A stretch of 64,000 nucleotides of DNA from Pusillimonas sp. DMV24BSW_D (GCF_011388195.1 NZ_CP049990.1:2542001-2606000); one strand, 5' to 3'. Numbered from the stretch's first letter, positions 46,914-61,801 are shown. The notes: generated from the sequence alone by a model not told the origin. Translations and numbers: made by a program.

Positions 46914-47519
46914 ATGACTGAACGTGAAATTTATCTTGCCTCCGCCAGTCCCAGGAGACATAAAATACTCAATCAAATGGGTATCCAGCATCGTGTTCTC
47001 ATTGTCCCGCCACCGCCGGGCGAAGACGAGCCGCGTCTTCCAGGAGAATCCCCAAAGCAGTATGTCATGCGTACGGCATCAGAAAAATCAGATCGCGCCC
47101 TAGCCTGGATAAAACATCAATCTTTACCTGTTTTACCCGTTCTAACGGCAGACACCACGGTTGCGCTGGAGGACATTATTCTGGGTAAACCGAGCACATA
47201 CGAAGAAGCCAAATGCATGCTCACACAACTTTCCGGCCATACCCATCAGGTTTATACCGCCGTCACGCTGGCGTTCAACGAACAACGCATCGAAATTCTG
47301 AGTACTACTGCCGTGAGGTTTGCCCATCTTGATCGGCAAGATATAGAAACATACTGCAAAACCAACGAACCATGGGGCAAAGCTGGTGCATATGGCATAC
47401 AGGGTAAAGCGTCGTGGTTCATAGAACATATCAACGGCAGCTACAGTGGTGTTGTCGGTTTACCCATTTACGAAACCGGACAACTCCTGAAAAAAATGAA
47501 CGAATCACAAGCCGTTTAA
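46914..47519 (+). CDS. maf: Maf family nucleotide pyrophosphatase
   Basis: 201 residues from ATG 46914. Hydrolyses non-canonical or certain canonical NTPs. The N-terminal YLASASPRRHKILNQMGI carries the substrate-binding SPRR; TADTTVALEDIILGKP near residue 78 and LSGHTHQVYTAV near 107 carry the active-site Asp/Lys. NEPWGKAGAYGIQGKASWFIEHINGSYSGVVGLPIYE is near the C-terminus. The pattern resembles the YhdE (dTTP/UTP) subgroup more than YceF. It follows pyk with one base between stop and start. Confidence 0.94.
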   Translation: MTEREIYLASASPRRHKILNQMGIQHRVLIVPPPPGEDEPRLPGESPKQYVMRTASEKSDRALAWIKHQSLPVLPVLTADTTVALEDIILGKPSTYEEAKCMLTQLSGHTHQVYTAVTLAFNEQRIEILSTTAVRFAHLDRQDIETYCKTNEPWGKAGAYGIQGKASWFIEHINGSYSGVVGLPIYETGQLLKKMNESQAV

Positions 47520-47558
47520 GCATATACGCAGCACTTAACCTTTCCAGAGGAGACCTTT

Positions 47559-48551
47559 ATGAAACGCAGAAGCGCATTAAAAATTCTGGCGGGCAGCCTG
47601 TCAGCCCCAGTTGTTCTTCACGCCACGACGGCCAAAGCACATACAACAAGCGATCCCAAAAACAATGACGAATTTCGCCGGGCCCTGGAAAGTTTTACAC
47701 AAATTAACCCTGGACAGTCAGCGGTTAGCGTCACCGTCCATGACTCCGACAGCACCTACAGGTTCGACCATCTGGGTACCAAGCCGCTATTCGTGGGGAG
47801 CGCGGTTAAAACATATATTTTGGGACAGTATCTGCTAGATGTGGAAACTGGAAAACTCGACGAAAATGAGCGGCTTCAAGTTGGCCCGGCAGTCTGGTCG
47901 CCCGGCGGCGATGTACTGGTCGACGTGCAGGGCACCATCCCCGCGCGTAACGTGCTCGAAATGATGATCGCCCACAGCGACAATACGTCGACCGATATGG
48001 CCATTAAGCAAGTTGGCCCGGCACGGGTACGGGAACTAATAAAAAAGCTAGGATTGCATCACACCCAAATACCCGACTCCACCCGTGTTTTATTTTCGTA
48101 TCTGAATGGCGCCCCTTCTGGCAAAGATATGGGGTGGGAAGGCATGCAAGCCATGGAGAAAGGCGAGTCATTCGGCCCCATTCGCGATCCTATTAATCCC
48201 GATCAAACCATGATGAGCACCGCGGAGGAAATGCGCGCGTGGTACGACTATGTTCTTTCCGGCAAGCTGTTTAAAGATGAAAGCACCTTGAAAGAGTTCA
48301 AACGTATATCGGCCATGGCCAATGCCATTCCCTCCTTAATGCCCGACGGCATTATGGGTTATGGCAAGGGGGGAAGTATTGTCTGGAACGATTTCAACTG
48401 CTTTACTATCGCAGGCCAAATGGTTATTCCCGGAACACGTACTGTCAACTTCTGCTTCATTACCAATTGGTCTGGCGCCGAGTCCACTATTACACCCACG
48501 TTTGCGCAATTCGTAAAATACAGCTCGGAAATGATTCATGCTCTAGCTTAA
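47559..48551 (+). CDS. class A beta-lactamase-like serine hydrolase
   Basis: 330 residues. The N-terminus MKRRSALKILAGSLSAPVVLHATTAKA is a signal peptide with twin-arginine character. The catalytic SAVK tetrad (SxxK, Ser81) is near residue 81, SDN at 140-142, and KGG at 270-272 replaces KTG. The omega-loop position that carries Glu in class A enzymes reads TRVLFSYLN, with Tyr where Glu is expected, so deacylation by the usual route seems absent. It may be a penicillin-binding or esterase-like relative and not a resistance enzyme. AGAGGAG precedes the ATG, and a strong bidirectional terminator follows. Confidence 0.8.
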   Translation: MKRRSALKILAGSLSAPVVLHATTAKAHTTSDPKNNDEFRRALESFTQINPGQSAVSVTVHDSDSTYRFDHLGTKPLFVGSAVKTYILGQYLLDVETGKLDENERLQVGPAVWSPGGDVLVDVQGTIPARNVLEMMIAHSDNTSTDMAIKQVGPARVRELIKKLGLHHTQIPDSTRVLFSYLNGAPSGKDMGWEGMQAMEKGESFGPIRDPINPDQTMMSTAEEMRAWYDYVLSGKLFKDESTLKEFKRISAMANAIPSLMPDGIMGYGKGGSIVWNDFNCFTIAGQMVIPGTRTVNFCFITNWSGAESTITPTFAQFVKYSSEMIHALA

Positions 48552-48577
48552 TTACCGTTTTTTCGTCCTAACAAAGT

Positions 48578-48612
48578 AAAACGCCCCAACATGTTTGATG
48601 TTGGGGCGTTTT
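48578..48612. terminator. bidirectional terminator between the beta-lactamase-like gene and the rRNA operon
   Basis: AAAACGCCCCAACAT (48578-48592) and ATGTTGGGGCGTTTT (48598-48612) form a 15-bp perfect stem with a 5-base loop. T-runs occur in both directions, so it can end the rightward gene and the leftward rRNA transcript. Confidence 0.9.
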
Positions 48613-48620
48613 GGTATAAG

Positions 48621-48734
48621 AGCCTGACGATGACCTACTTTCACAGATGTACATCCACTATCATCGGCGCAAAGGCGTTTCACGGTCCTGTTCGGGATGG
48701 GAAGGCGTGGGACCACCTTGCTATGGTCGTCAAG
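48621..48734 (-). rRNA. rrf: 5S ribosomal RNA
   Basis: About 114 bases. On the leftward strand it contains the conserved CCATCCCGAACAGGACCG and ends GTAGGTCATCGTCAGGCT. Its two ends pair (GCTTGACGAC region with GTCGTCAGGC). Exact ends are estimated. It lies 189 bases after the 23S end. Confidence 0.93.
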
Positions 48735-48923
48735 CGTAAAGGGTTGCGCTTCAAGGGTTTTGGCCTTGAAGCGCCAATGAGGTCAGAAGCAACCGTGCTT
48801 TGTATGCTGTTGCGGGTTTGATTATTTGGTTGTGTGCGTTGCGTTGGTTTTGACCATTGATTTTTGACTTTATGTCATTTAGCGGCATGCTTAACACCTA
48901 AACCTTGTATGCATAACCTGCAT

Positions 48924-51823
<2,900 letters not shown>

Positions 51824-52082
51824 ACAAAGGCTATAGGTTCCTAACTTGAGTTTACGTGTTCATGCCGTTCATCACTTCCAAAAGACTGAATCAATCAAAC
51901 CACATCATCCCTAAGAATAACGTCGCCCAATCAACTCCGCTCTTGAGTCAGAACTTATTTGCAATGCAATCACAACCCGTATCTATAATCAGTCTGCCTG
52001 TCCCTGGCGAATATATGTAAAACATACACCCCAGAACACGCAGCCCACTTACAGCTACTTGTCATTGTTGCTTCTTCCTCAT

Positions 52083-52094
52083 TGTTAAAGAACA
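52083..52094 (-). promoter_or_regulatory. boxA antitermination element in the spacer
   Basis: Leftward TGTTCTTTAACA, a close copy of the NusB/NusE-binding boxA, placed before 23S as in other proteobacterial rRNA operons. Confidence 0.7.
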
Positions 52095-52207
52095 AATACT
52101 ACGGGTACTACTTATACTACCTAGCCATATCGCTATGACCAGTGCACAACATCCTGATGAATTAAGCTAAATCTCCTTAACTTCACCCAAGACCCTGTTC
52201 ACTGAAC

Positions 52208-52252
52208 ACAACCACTACCTTCACAACCACTACCTGCACAACCACAGCTTCG
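52208..52252. repeat. three tandem 15-bp repeats in the rRNA spacer
   Basis: ACAACCACTACCTTC, ACAACCACTACCTGC and ACAACCACAGCTTCG follow each other without gaps directly 3' of tRNA-Ala on the transcribed strand. The third copy is diverged after nine bases. Confidence 0.6.
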
Positions 52253-52253
52253 T

Positions 52254-52329
52254 TGGTGGAGGATGACGGGATCGAACCGACGACCCCCTGCTTGCAAAGC
52301 AGGTGCTCTCCCAGCTGAGCTAATCCCCC
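52254..52329 (-). tRNA. tRNA-Ala (UGC)
   Basis: 76 bases with encoded CCA. Acceptor GGGGGAT pairs with ATCCTCC, D-loop AGCTCAGCTGGGAGAGC, anticodon loop with TGC in CTTTGCAAG, T-loop GGTTCGATCC. Usual spacer tRNA of proteobacterial rRNA operons. Confidence 0.97.
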
Positions 52330-52341
52330 CCGTAAAGCACG

Positions 52342-52418
52342 TGGTGGGTCAAGTTGGAATCGAACCAACGACCCCCGCCTTATCAAGACGGTGCTCTAAC
52401 CGACTGAGCTACTGACCC
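52342..52418 (-). tRNA. tRNA-Ile (GAU)
   Basis: 77 bases with encoded CCA. Acceptor GGGTCAG pairs with CTTGACCC, D-loop AGCTCAGTCGGTTAGAGC, anticodon GAT in CTTGATAAG, T-loop GGTTCGATTCC. Twelve bases separate it from tRNA-Ala. Confidence 0.97.
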
Positions 52419-52521
52419 AAGCCCTTGTATCTGCCCTAACTCTAAAACAACCGATAAGCGTGAACACTCAAACTACCACCAAATAACAGCCCACCAAGAC
52501 CAAACCCCAAGCACTTCTCTT

Positions 52522-54060
<1,539 letters not shown>

Positions 54061-54305
54061 AATTCCTGTTAATTGCCATATTTCCTGTCCTTCAAAAAGA
54101 CCAGGTCATACGTCGCGTACTCACTCAAAAGAAAAAAGACAGGCTTAAAAGTAAACACCAGATAAAATCCAGCATCTACCGCCTTGACTTCTTACTTCAT
54201 CACTTGCGAGCACTTCTTACTACTTGCTTTGGCTCAGGCATTTAACCCTGATGCGCCACTACTTAGCAACGTAGCTTAAGTGCCCACACTTATCGGTTGT
54301 TTCGT

Positions 54306-54317
54306 TGTTAAAGAGCA
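54306..54317 (-). promoter_or_regulatory. boxA in the rRNA leader
   Basis: Leftward TGCTCTTTAACA, exact form of the proteobacterial boxA, about 245 bases before the 16S start. Binds NusB/NusE for rRNA antitermination. Confidence 0.85.
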
Positions 54318-54407
54318 GTTTCGCTAACCCAACCCAACCGCCCCACAACCAAGTTAAAAACACCTAACTTGCCGTGTGAAGCGCTGTTCAAGCAGCGAAG
54401 AAACGAG

Positions 54408-54436
54408 ATTATGAAGCAGTTTTTAAGAAGTGTCAA
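54408..54436 (-). promoter_or_regulatory. rRNA operon promoter
   Basis: Leftward TTGACA (54436-54431), 17 bases, CATAAT (54413-54408). A/T-rich bases upstream (AAATAAATTT) could serve as an UP element. Predicted transcript start is near 54400. Confidence 0.78.
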
Positions 54437-54824
54437 ATGAGAAGACAGAAATTTATTTCCAACCACTCTTGACCCAACACCCCGCCTCAGAGCCCCGCCC
54501 AGCCCATCAACCACACCCGCATCTTGCTCCGCAAAATACACGCCTGATTAATGACTGTCCCTTTTAAATCACCCTCTTAAATATCCCCTTAAATTAAGGG
54601 TTATCCCGAGGCCGTCTCCAAAGGGAACCGAACTGTAGCATGACTGTCATTTAGTTGCAAACGAAATGCCATTTAAATTGGCTATACGCAAAAAAAAAAT
54701 GCGTGCCACATTAAATAAAACTGGCCGACGCTTCGTCAGGCAATAGAGAAGCTTCTCTTCTTGCGACGTGCGCCGATCATGGCATACTGAACGCATTCCC
54801 CAAAAATAATCACACTGGCTGAAA

Positions 54825-56288
54825 ATGGCTGAAGACATACTCATTAACGTTACCCCTTTTGAAACCCGGGTGGCCATCGTGGAGCAAGGCGCTGTTCAAG
54901 AGCTGCATATCGAGCGCAGCATTCAGCGTGGACACGTGGGCAACCTGTACCTGGGGAAAGTGGTTCGTGTATTACCCGGAATGCAAAGCGCATTTGTCGA
55001 TATCGGGCTGGAACGAGCCGCTTTCATTCACGTAGCTGATTTGCGCCAGAATCGCGCAGAACGAAATGCCGGCGGGACCCTGACCCCTATCGAAAAACTG
55101 CTTTTCGAGGGGCAATCCCTCATGGTTCAGGTCATTAAAGACCCCTTGGGCACCAAAGGGGCCAGGTTATCTACGCAAATCAGTATTGCCGGGCGGATGT
55201 TGGTGTACTTGCCTCATGAGCCTCATGTTGGCATTTCCCAAAAAATTGAAGGGGAAGAAGATCGTCTGGCACTGCGCGAACGCGTTGTACAGTTAATGCC
55301 CGACGACGAAAAAGGTGGTTTCATCGTACGCACGCAGGCCGAAGGAGCAAACGATGACGAATTAGCCGCCGATTTATCCTACTTGCGGGTGCTGTGGACC
55401 CGAATCACCACCAAAGCAAAATCTTTACCGGCTCCATCCTTGCTTTATGCCGACCTAACACTGGAACAGCGTGTGCTCCGAGACATGGTAAGCCCCGAAA
55501 CCGGCTCCATTTTGGTTGATTCACGCGCTACGGCGCAGCGTTTGAATGAATGGGCAGACACTTTTACCCCATCCGTAAAGGAACGCATTTCGCACTACAG
55601 CGGCGAGCGCCCACTTTTCGATACTGCTAATGTTGACGAAGAAATAGAGAAAGCCTTGTCGCGACGCGTAGACCTCAAATCTGGAGGCTATCTGATCATC
55701 GACCAAACAGAGGCACTGACAACAGTAGACGTTAATACCGGCGGCTACGTCGGAGGGCGCAACTTCGATGACACGATTTTCAAAACCAACCTTGAAGCGG
55801 CCGTTGCCATTGCGCGGCAATTACGCTTGCGCAATTTGGGTGGCATTATCATTATCGACTTTATTGATATGGATGACTCCGAACACCGCGCATCGGTGTT
55901 GGCTGAGCTCAACAAAGCGCTAAGCAAAGACCGCACGCGTATGACGGTCAGCAGCTTCAGCCAATTAGGTTTGGTTGAAATGACACGCAAGCGCACGCGC
56001 GACTCATTAGCACATCAATTGTGTGAGCCGTGTCCAACCTGCCAATCCAGGGGGCATGTTCGTACGCCCCGCACGCTGTGTTATGAAATTTTGCGAGAAA
56101 TTCTGCGAGAATCCCGACAGTTCAATCCAAAAGAATTTCGGGTTCTGGCTTCGCAGGCGGTGGTTGACCTGTTTCTTGAAGAGGAAAGCGCTCACTTGGC
56201 CATGCTGGGCGACTTTATCGGCAAGCCTGTTTCTTTGGAGGTTGAAGCCGCTTATTCACAAGAACAATACGACATTGTGCTTATTTAG
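54825..56288 (+). CDS. rng: ribonuclease G
   Basis: 487 residues, the length of RNase G and not of RNase E. Processes the 5' end of 16S rRNA and degrades mRNAs. S1-like domain with NLYLGKVVRVLPGMQSAFVDIGLERAAFIHVAD near residue 42, then ISIAGRMLVYLPHEPHVGISQKI near 125, the DNase I-like catalytic domain TVDVNTGGYVGGRNFDDTIFKTNLEAAVAIARQLRLRNLGGIIIIDFIDM near 303, and the zinc-link CEPCPTCQSRG near 405. It reads away from the adjacent rRNA operon, whose precursor is its natural substrate. Confidence 0.97.
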   Translation: MAEDILINVTPFETRVAIVEQGAVQELHIERSIQRGHVGNLYLGKVVRVLPGMQSAFVDIGLERAAFIHVADLRQNRAERNAGGTLTPIEKLLFEGQSLMVQVIKDPLGTKGARLSTQISIAGRMLVYLPHEPHVGISQKIEGEEDRLALRERVVQLMPDDEKGGFIVRTQAEGANDDELAADLSYLRVLWTRITTKAKSLPAPSLLYADLTLEQRVLRDMVSPETGSILVDSRATAQRLNEWADTFTPSVKERISHYSGERPLFDTANVDEEIEKALSRRVDLKSGGYLIIDQTEALTTVDVNTGGYVGGRNFDDTIFKTNLEAAVAIARQLRLRNLGGIIIIDFIDMDDSEHRASVLAELNKALSKDRTRMTVSSFSQLGLVEMTRKRTRDSLAHQLCEPCPTCQSRGHVRTPRTLCYEILREILRESRQFNPKEFRVLASQAVVDLFLEEESAHLAMLGDFIGKPVSLEVEAAYSQEQYDIVLI

Positions 56289-56312
56289 CTATTAACTCGA
56301 GACAACGAAACA

Positions 56313-56723
56313 CTATTCAGAAACAGGACACTTTTCGGGATTCAACACGATATCGAACATTTCCTGAACCTGATTATTAGTGGTGGCGTAATAACTATAA
56401 ACACGACCACGGGTGAGCCCGCTGGTCATTCTGGCCAGCGACAACACCACCATTTCACTGCTGTTCGTTGCGCCGGGCCGAAACGGCTTTGTTACCCGGG
56501 CGTTGGCCGGATACAGCTCGTCGCGCGAGAACTGAACCTCGGCGTTGCACGCAGCCTGATGCTTAAAAACGGCGCGCTGAATTTGGACAAAATCCTGCTC
56601 AAGCTTGCGCTCGGCACGCAAATAAAGCGGATCCTCAATGACATCGAAGGAAAAACCCTTGTTATCCGCGGCACAACCGGCCAACGCAAGAAAACCTAAT
56701 AACGCAATAAATTTTTTCATCAT
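56313..56723 (-). CDS. small lipoprotein of unknown function
   Basis: 136 residues (135 if the second ATG is used). Lipoprotein signal FIALLGFLALAGC with Cys17. The mature part has a helical stretch (LYLRAERKLEQDFVQIQRAVFKHQAACNAE) and a beta-rich half (ARVTKPFRPGATNSSEMVVLSLARM), with two further Cys (ACNAE and EKCPVSE) that may form a disulfide. No family recognised. It lies downstream of msbA on the same strand after 53 bases and converges with rng. Confidence 0.75.
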   Translation of the reverse strand: MMKKFIALLGFLALAGCAADNKGFSFDVIEDPLYLRAERKLEQDFVQIQRAVFKHQAACNAEVQFSRDELYPANARVTKPFRPGATNSSEMVVLSLARMTSGLTRGRVYSYYATTNNQVQEMFDIVLNPEKCPVSE

Positions 56724-56776
56724 TTTTCCGCTGTAAATCTTTTGCCAAATTCCCCGCGCGACCTGCTTCCAATGAG

Positions 56777-58585
56777 TCAGGTCGCGTCACGAAACTGCAT
56801 GTTGTACAACATAGCGTAGCGCCCTTCCTTGGCAAGCAGCGCTTCATGGTGACCTTGCTCAACGATTTCACCAGCATCAAGCACGACAATCATATCGGCT
56901 TTCTGCACGGTTGACAGTCGGTGTGCAATGACCAAGGTGGTTCGTCCGGCCATCAAATGTTCCAGCGATGCCTGCACTTGTCGTTCTGACTCATTATCCA
57001 ATGCTGACGTGGCTTCATCAAGAATCAGAATTGGCGCATCTTTAATAAGGGCGCGCGCAATTGCCAAACGCTGACGTTGTCCGCCTGACAACTGATTGGC
57101 ATTCTCACCGACCCGACTATGAAGGCCATCGGGCAGCGCACGCACAAAATCGTGCAGATTGGCGGCCTCGAGTGCTGCCCAGATTTCCTGTTCATTAACT
57201 TCACGCAATGCGCCGTAACTCACGTTCTCACCGATCGTGCCATCAAAAAGTACCACGTTCTGGCTGACGAGCGATAGCTGCGCGCGCAAACTTCGTAAAG
57301 AACATGCCCCAATAGGCTGACCGTCAATAAAAATCTCTCCCTCGGTAGGGATCACAAACCGTGGCAGCATATTCACCAGCGTTGTTTTACCGCTGCCGGA
57401 GCGACCGACCAACGCAACGGTTTGTCCGGGTTTTACCGACAACGACACATTGGTTAAAGTATCAACTTGGGCATCGGCAAAACGATGACTTACGTTCCGA
57501 TACTCAATGTGACCTGTCACTGCCTTGGTAAACTCAACTTTTCCTTCATCAGGCTCCGGGGTTTGATCAATTAGACCGAATACGCTTTCGGCGGATACCA
57601 ACATTCGCTGTGTCGCGCCGGCAATATTGGTTAGCCGTTTTATCGGATCGAAAATCTGCCCCAATGCGGCCATAAACGACGCGAAACTACCCACCGTCAA
57701 ACCTTCGTTATTCGCCTGATATAAAGCAACGGCAATGACTGCCGCGACCGACACACCCACAAAAAATTGGGTAATAGGTGACATGGCGGCGTCGGAAGAT
57801 GCCGCCCGCATGGCAAACCTGCGCAACCGACCGCTAACGTATTCGAAACGTGAGGACTCATGATCATAGCCATCGAACAACTTAACTTCTCGTTGGCCGT
57901 CAATTGCCTCGCCGACCACCCGCGTCATTTCTGCGTTCATATTGATCGTGTCGCGATTTATGCGGCGCAGACGACGAATAAAAATGCGTGAGACATAGAC
58001 TGAGAGCGGCAAAACCAGCAATACAATCAATGTTAATTGCCAAGACATATATAGCAACACGGCAAACAATGACACCACGATCAGCGTTTCACGCGTAATA
58101 ACCGTGATCACTTCCGTAGCCAGGCCGGAGACGTTACCCGCATCGATTGTGAAGCGATTCAACAACCGACCGGTATCGCCATTGCGAAATTCGGCGTCGG
58201 GCAACCCCAACAGTCGCTGAAACATTTCCCGCCGAATCCCCAAAAGCAGATTATTGGTTATCCAGGCCATAACGTAAGAACTGCCGAAGGTACATATCCC
58301 GCGCAGGAACATGAGTCCGACAACCAATGCGGGAATAGACCATATGTATGACGGCTTCTGCCCTGTAAAGCCTTCGTCGAGCAGCGGCTTCATAATAATG
58401 GCCAGCGTAGGCTGGGTTGCTGCGCTGATTGAAAGGAGAATAAAGGCAACCACAACCGCCTTCCAGTACTTGCCCAGCCGCACATAAATGCGACGCCAAA
58501 GGTCGAACTTCACTGGGTCGGCATGCGCAGGACCGGATGAGAAAACTGAACTCAAGAAATGACTCGCTTTTATACTATGCAACAA
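56777..58585 (-). CDS. msbA: lipid A export ABC transporter (MsbA-like)
   Basis: 602 residues. Half-transporter with N-terminal six-helix membrane domain (YWKAVVVAFILLSISAATQPTLAIIMKPLLDEGFTGQ near residue 40; LPLSVYVSRIFIRRLRRINRDTINMNAEMTRVVGEAIDGQREVKLFDG near 195). The ATPase domain has Walker A VGRSGSGKTTLVNMLPRF near 395, signature LSGGQRQRLAIARAL near 495, Walker B ILILDEATSALD near 518 and the switch His in VIAHRLSTV. It flips lipid A-core to the periplasmic leaflet. Neighbouring surface glycan genes support this. Other lipid exporters have the same fold, so MsbA is by similarity and context. Confidence 0.9.
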   Translation of the reverse strand: MLHSIKASHFLSSVFSSGPAHADPVKFDLWRRIYVRLGKYWKAVVVAFILLSISAATQPTLAIIMKPLLDEGFTGQKPSYIWSIPALVVGLMFLRGICTFGSSYVMAWITNNLLLGIRREMFQRLLGLPDAEFRNGDTGRLLNRFTIDAGNVSGLATEVITVITRETLIVVSLFAVLLYMSWQLTLIVLLVLPLSVYVSRIFIRRLRRINRDTINMNAEMTRVVGEAIDGQREVKLFDGYDHESSRFEYVSGRLRRFAMRAASSDAAMSPITQFFVGVSVAAVIAVALYQANNEGLTVGSFASFMAALGQIFDPIKRLTNIAGATQRMLVSAESVFGLIDQTPEPDEGKVEFTKAVTGHIEYRNVSHRFADAQVDTLTNVSLSVKPGQTVALVGRSGSGKTTLVNMLPRFVIPTEGEIFIDGQPIGACSLRSLRAQLSLVSQNVVLFDGTIGENVSYGALREVNEQEIWAALEAANLHDFVRALPDGLHSRVGENANQLSGGQRQRLAIARALIKDAPILILDEATSALDNESERQVQASLEHLMAGRTTLVIAHRLSTVQKADMIVVLDAGEIVEQGHHEALLAKEGRYAMLYNMQFRDAT

Positions 58586-58657
58586 TTGAAAAAAACATTT
58601 TAACTGCGCAACAGGAACTGGAACACGCAGGACGGCAATGTTTCTCCCACTACGACC

Positions 58658-59644
58658 ATGACAAACCCTAAACCCACTCTTTACATAAGGCTTCCAAACT
58701 GGATTGGCGATGTTTGCATGGCACTACCTTCGTTGAATGCAATATTACAAAGTGGCATGCCAACCGTGGTCTGTGCACGCCCTTGGGCTGAAGACCTCTT
58801 GCGAGCTTATGCCATTGAAGGCTTCATCCCGATGAACGGCGCATGGAGAAAGGATCGCAAACGAGTAGCCGAACACAGGCATCAACATGGCCATGATCAT
58901 GCCCTGGGTTTGCTGTTGCCCGACTCATTGTCCAGTGCATTAGTCTTCAGGTTAGCAGGATTGCAATGCGCAGGTTATCGCGATGACGGGCGCAGCCTGC
59001 TATTAAAATGGCCTTTTTCAAAACCTGTCCCGAAACCCCACGCTGTGGAGTCGTGGTTCATGCTAACCCGGTCGGCTTTGAAAGTTTGGGGTTACGCCTT
59101 AAGTACTGAAAAGCCCGGCCCAACGCTTGGCTTATCCCTCACTTCGGAACACGAGGCTGCCGCCCAGGAACTACTTACGCGCGCCGGCCTTAAACCCGGT
59201 GGCTTTATTCTCATTGCCCCCACGGCAACGGGTCGTCACAAAGGGCAAATTAAAGTTTGGCCTGGATTCGACTCCGTTACACGTATCTTGCAGGAAAAAG
59301 GTTTCAAGGTTGTCATGTGCCCGCCACCCAATGAAAAAGAAGAGGCTTTGCGCAATGCACCGACAGCATATTGTTTAAACGCGCAGGGGTTGGGTGCTTT
59401 TGCTACACTCACGCGCATGTCTGCTCTTGTTATCTGCAATGATTCGGGCGTGTCGCATTTAGCAGCGGCAGCAGGCGCCCGACAAATAACGCTGTTTGGT
59501 GTTACCGATGCCAAGCACACCGGCCCTTGGTCACCCTCAGCTGTCTGCTTGGGCGAGATGGGTCAATGGCCCGATACTGATATCGTGCTCGAGCACGTAC
59601 TGCAATTTCTGAACAGTCAGTCGCCAAGTACACAACCGTCATGA
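58658..59644 (+). CDS. glycosyltransferase family 9 (heptosyltransferase-like)
   Basis: 328 residues. GT-B enzyme of the ADP-heptose transferase family: RLPNWIGDVCMALPSLNAILQSG at the N-terminus, DHALGLLLPDSLSSALVFRLAGLQCAGYRDDGRSLLL near residue 85, FILIAPTATGRHKGQIKVWP near 187 and VICNDSGVSHLAAAAGARQITLFGVTDAKHTGPWSP near 260 in the sugar-nucleotide site. It probably acts on the LPS inner core (WaaF/WaaC group). It diverges from msbA, and its stop overlaps the next ATG by 4 bases. Confidence 0.88.
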   Translation: MTNPKPTLYIRLPNWIGDVCMALPSLNAILQSGMPTVVCARPWAEDLLRAYAIEGFIPMNGAWRKDRKRVAEHRHQHGHDHALGLLLPDSLSSALVFRLAGLQCAGYRDDGRSLLLKWPFSKPVPKPHAVESWFMLTRSALKVWGYALSTEKPGPTLGLSLTSEHEAAAQELLTRAGLKPGGFILIAPTATGRHKGQIKVWPGFDSVTRILQEKGFKVVMCPPPNEKEEALRNAPTAYCLNAQGLGAFATLTRMSALVICNDSGVSHLAAAAGARQITLFGVTDAKHTGPWSPSAVCLGEMGQWPDTDIVLEHVLQFLNSQSPSTQPS

Positions 59645-60405
59645 ATGTGACCAATTTTCTGGCCAATCTCATTATCCCGCTTAATCTTTGTATTACGCTG
59701 TTTTTTATCGCAGCCATTCTTTTTATGCTCAGATGGCGACGATTGGCATGGGGGATCGCACTATTCAGTCTGGCCTGGGGCCTGTTCTGGTCACTGCCGG
59801 CGTCCTCTTTATGGGCCGGGGGCAGACTGGAGCAATTCCATCCATACACCCCACCTGATCTGCTGCCGGACGTTGACGCCATTGTGGTTCTGGGCGGTCA
59901 CACTGCCGGCGGACGTGCGAACTGGTTTGAACCTTATGACTCCGACAAGGTTACAACCCGCAGCGATACTGCGGCCCGTTTATTCAAAGCCGGTCGGGCA
60001 CCCTTCATCATACTTTCGGGTGCCGCTCTGGACGGCGGCGTGAGTGAAGCCCAGGCAATGGCCAATGCTCTGAAACGCCAAGGTGTACCAGAGAACGCGC
60101 TTATATTAGAGCCCGAAAGCCTGACGACTCGGGAAAATGGCGTATTCACAGCCCAATTAATACAAGAGCGAAATTTTAAAGACATTTTATTGGTCACTTC
60201 GGCGCTGCACATGCCACGCGCCACCGCGGTCTTTGAAAATCTCGGCGTAAACGTCATCCCTGCACCCTCGCCACCGCAGATAACGGTACCCGATGACCCC
60301 GATTTTGGCTTCTGGCTCCCCGATGGACGCACCTTTGAGGCGGCACGCTCAATCATCAAAGAATATGCCGGCCTGGTCGTATATTGGCTGCGGGGCTGGG
60401 TATAA
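59641..60405 (+). CDS. YdcF-like DUF218 membrane protein
   Basis: 254 residues. Two N-terminal membrane helices ([23 protein letters not shown] and [19 protein letters not shown]) and a DUF218 domain: [18 protein letters not shown] near residue 80, [42 protein letters not shown] near 100, [30 protein letters not shown] near 182. The family (SanA/ElyC/YdcF) is linked to envelope polysaccharide and peptidoglycan metabolism. ATGA overlap with the GT9 gene suggests a shared role in surface glycan assembly. Confidence 0.86.
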   Translation: MNVTNFLANLIIPLNLCITLFFIAAILFMLRWRRLAWGIALFSLAWGLFWSLPASSLWAGGRLEQFHPYTPPDLLPDVDAIVVLGGHTAGGRANWFEPYDSDKVTTRSDTAARLFKAGRAPFIILSGAALDGGVSEAQAMANALKRQGVPENALILEPESLTTRENGVFTAQLIQERNFKDILLVTSALHMPRATAVFENLGVNVIPAPSPPQITVPDDPDFGFWLPDGRTFEAARSIIKEYAGLVVYWLRGWV

Positions 60406-60407
60406 CG

Positions 60408-60634
60408 ATGAAATGTCGCTCACATTGCGGCGCATGCTGCATCGCCCCTTCCATTTCCAGCCCGATTCCAGGGATGCCACACGGGAAGCCCGCGGGAGAA
60501 CCCTGCATTCATCTCGACACTGCTTTTCGTTGCACTATTTTCAACGACCCACTTCGACCACAAGTTTGTCACGATTTGCAGCCATCGGAAGACATGTGTG
60601 GTGATCACCGCGAGCAAGCTTTACGCTGGCTGGG

Positions 60635-60662
<28 letters not shown>
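60408..60662 (+). CDS. YkgJ-family cysteine cluster protein
   Basis: 84 residues from ATG 60408, two bases after the preceding stop. Eight Cys in the CxxxCGxCC pattern (CRSHCGACC), then [20 protein letters not shown] and MC, typical of UPF0153/YkgJ proteins thought to bind zinc or an iron-sulfur cluster. The function is unknown. Its last 28 bases overlap the 3' end of the convergent GT4 gene, which is unusual but both frames look real. Confidence 0.83.

Positions 60663-61793
<1,131 letters not shown>

Positions 61794-61801
<8 letters not shown>

Larger units (their letters stand above)
51824..52253 (-). other. 23S to tRNA-Ala internal transcribed spacer
   Basis: 430 bases without a gene. Holds a boxA copy (52083-52094) and three tandem copies of a 15-base unit (52208-52252) next to tRNA-Ala. 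The rest should contain RNase III processing stems around 23S, formed with the 23S-5S spacer. Confidence 0.7.
54061..54824. other. rRNA leader and promoter region, and gap before rng
   Basis: 764 bases without a gene. Contains the rRNA leader (about 54061-54400) with boxA at 54306-54317, the rRNA promoter at 54408-54436, an A/T-rich stretch upstream of it, a CCCTTAA-A-TTAAGGG palindrome (54586-54600), and probably the rng promoter, which could not be placed with confidence. Confidence 0.6.
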
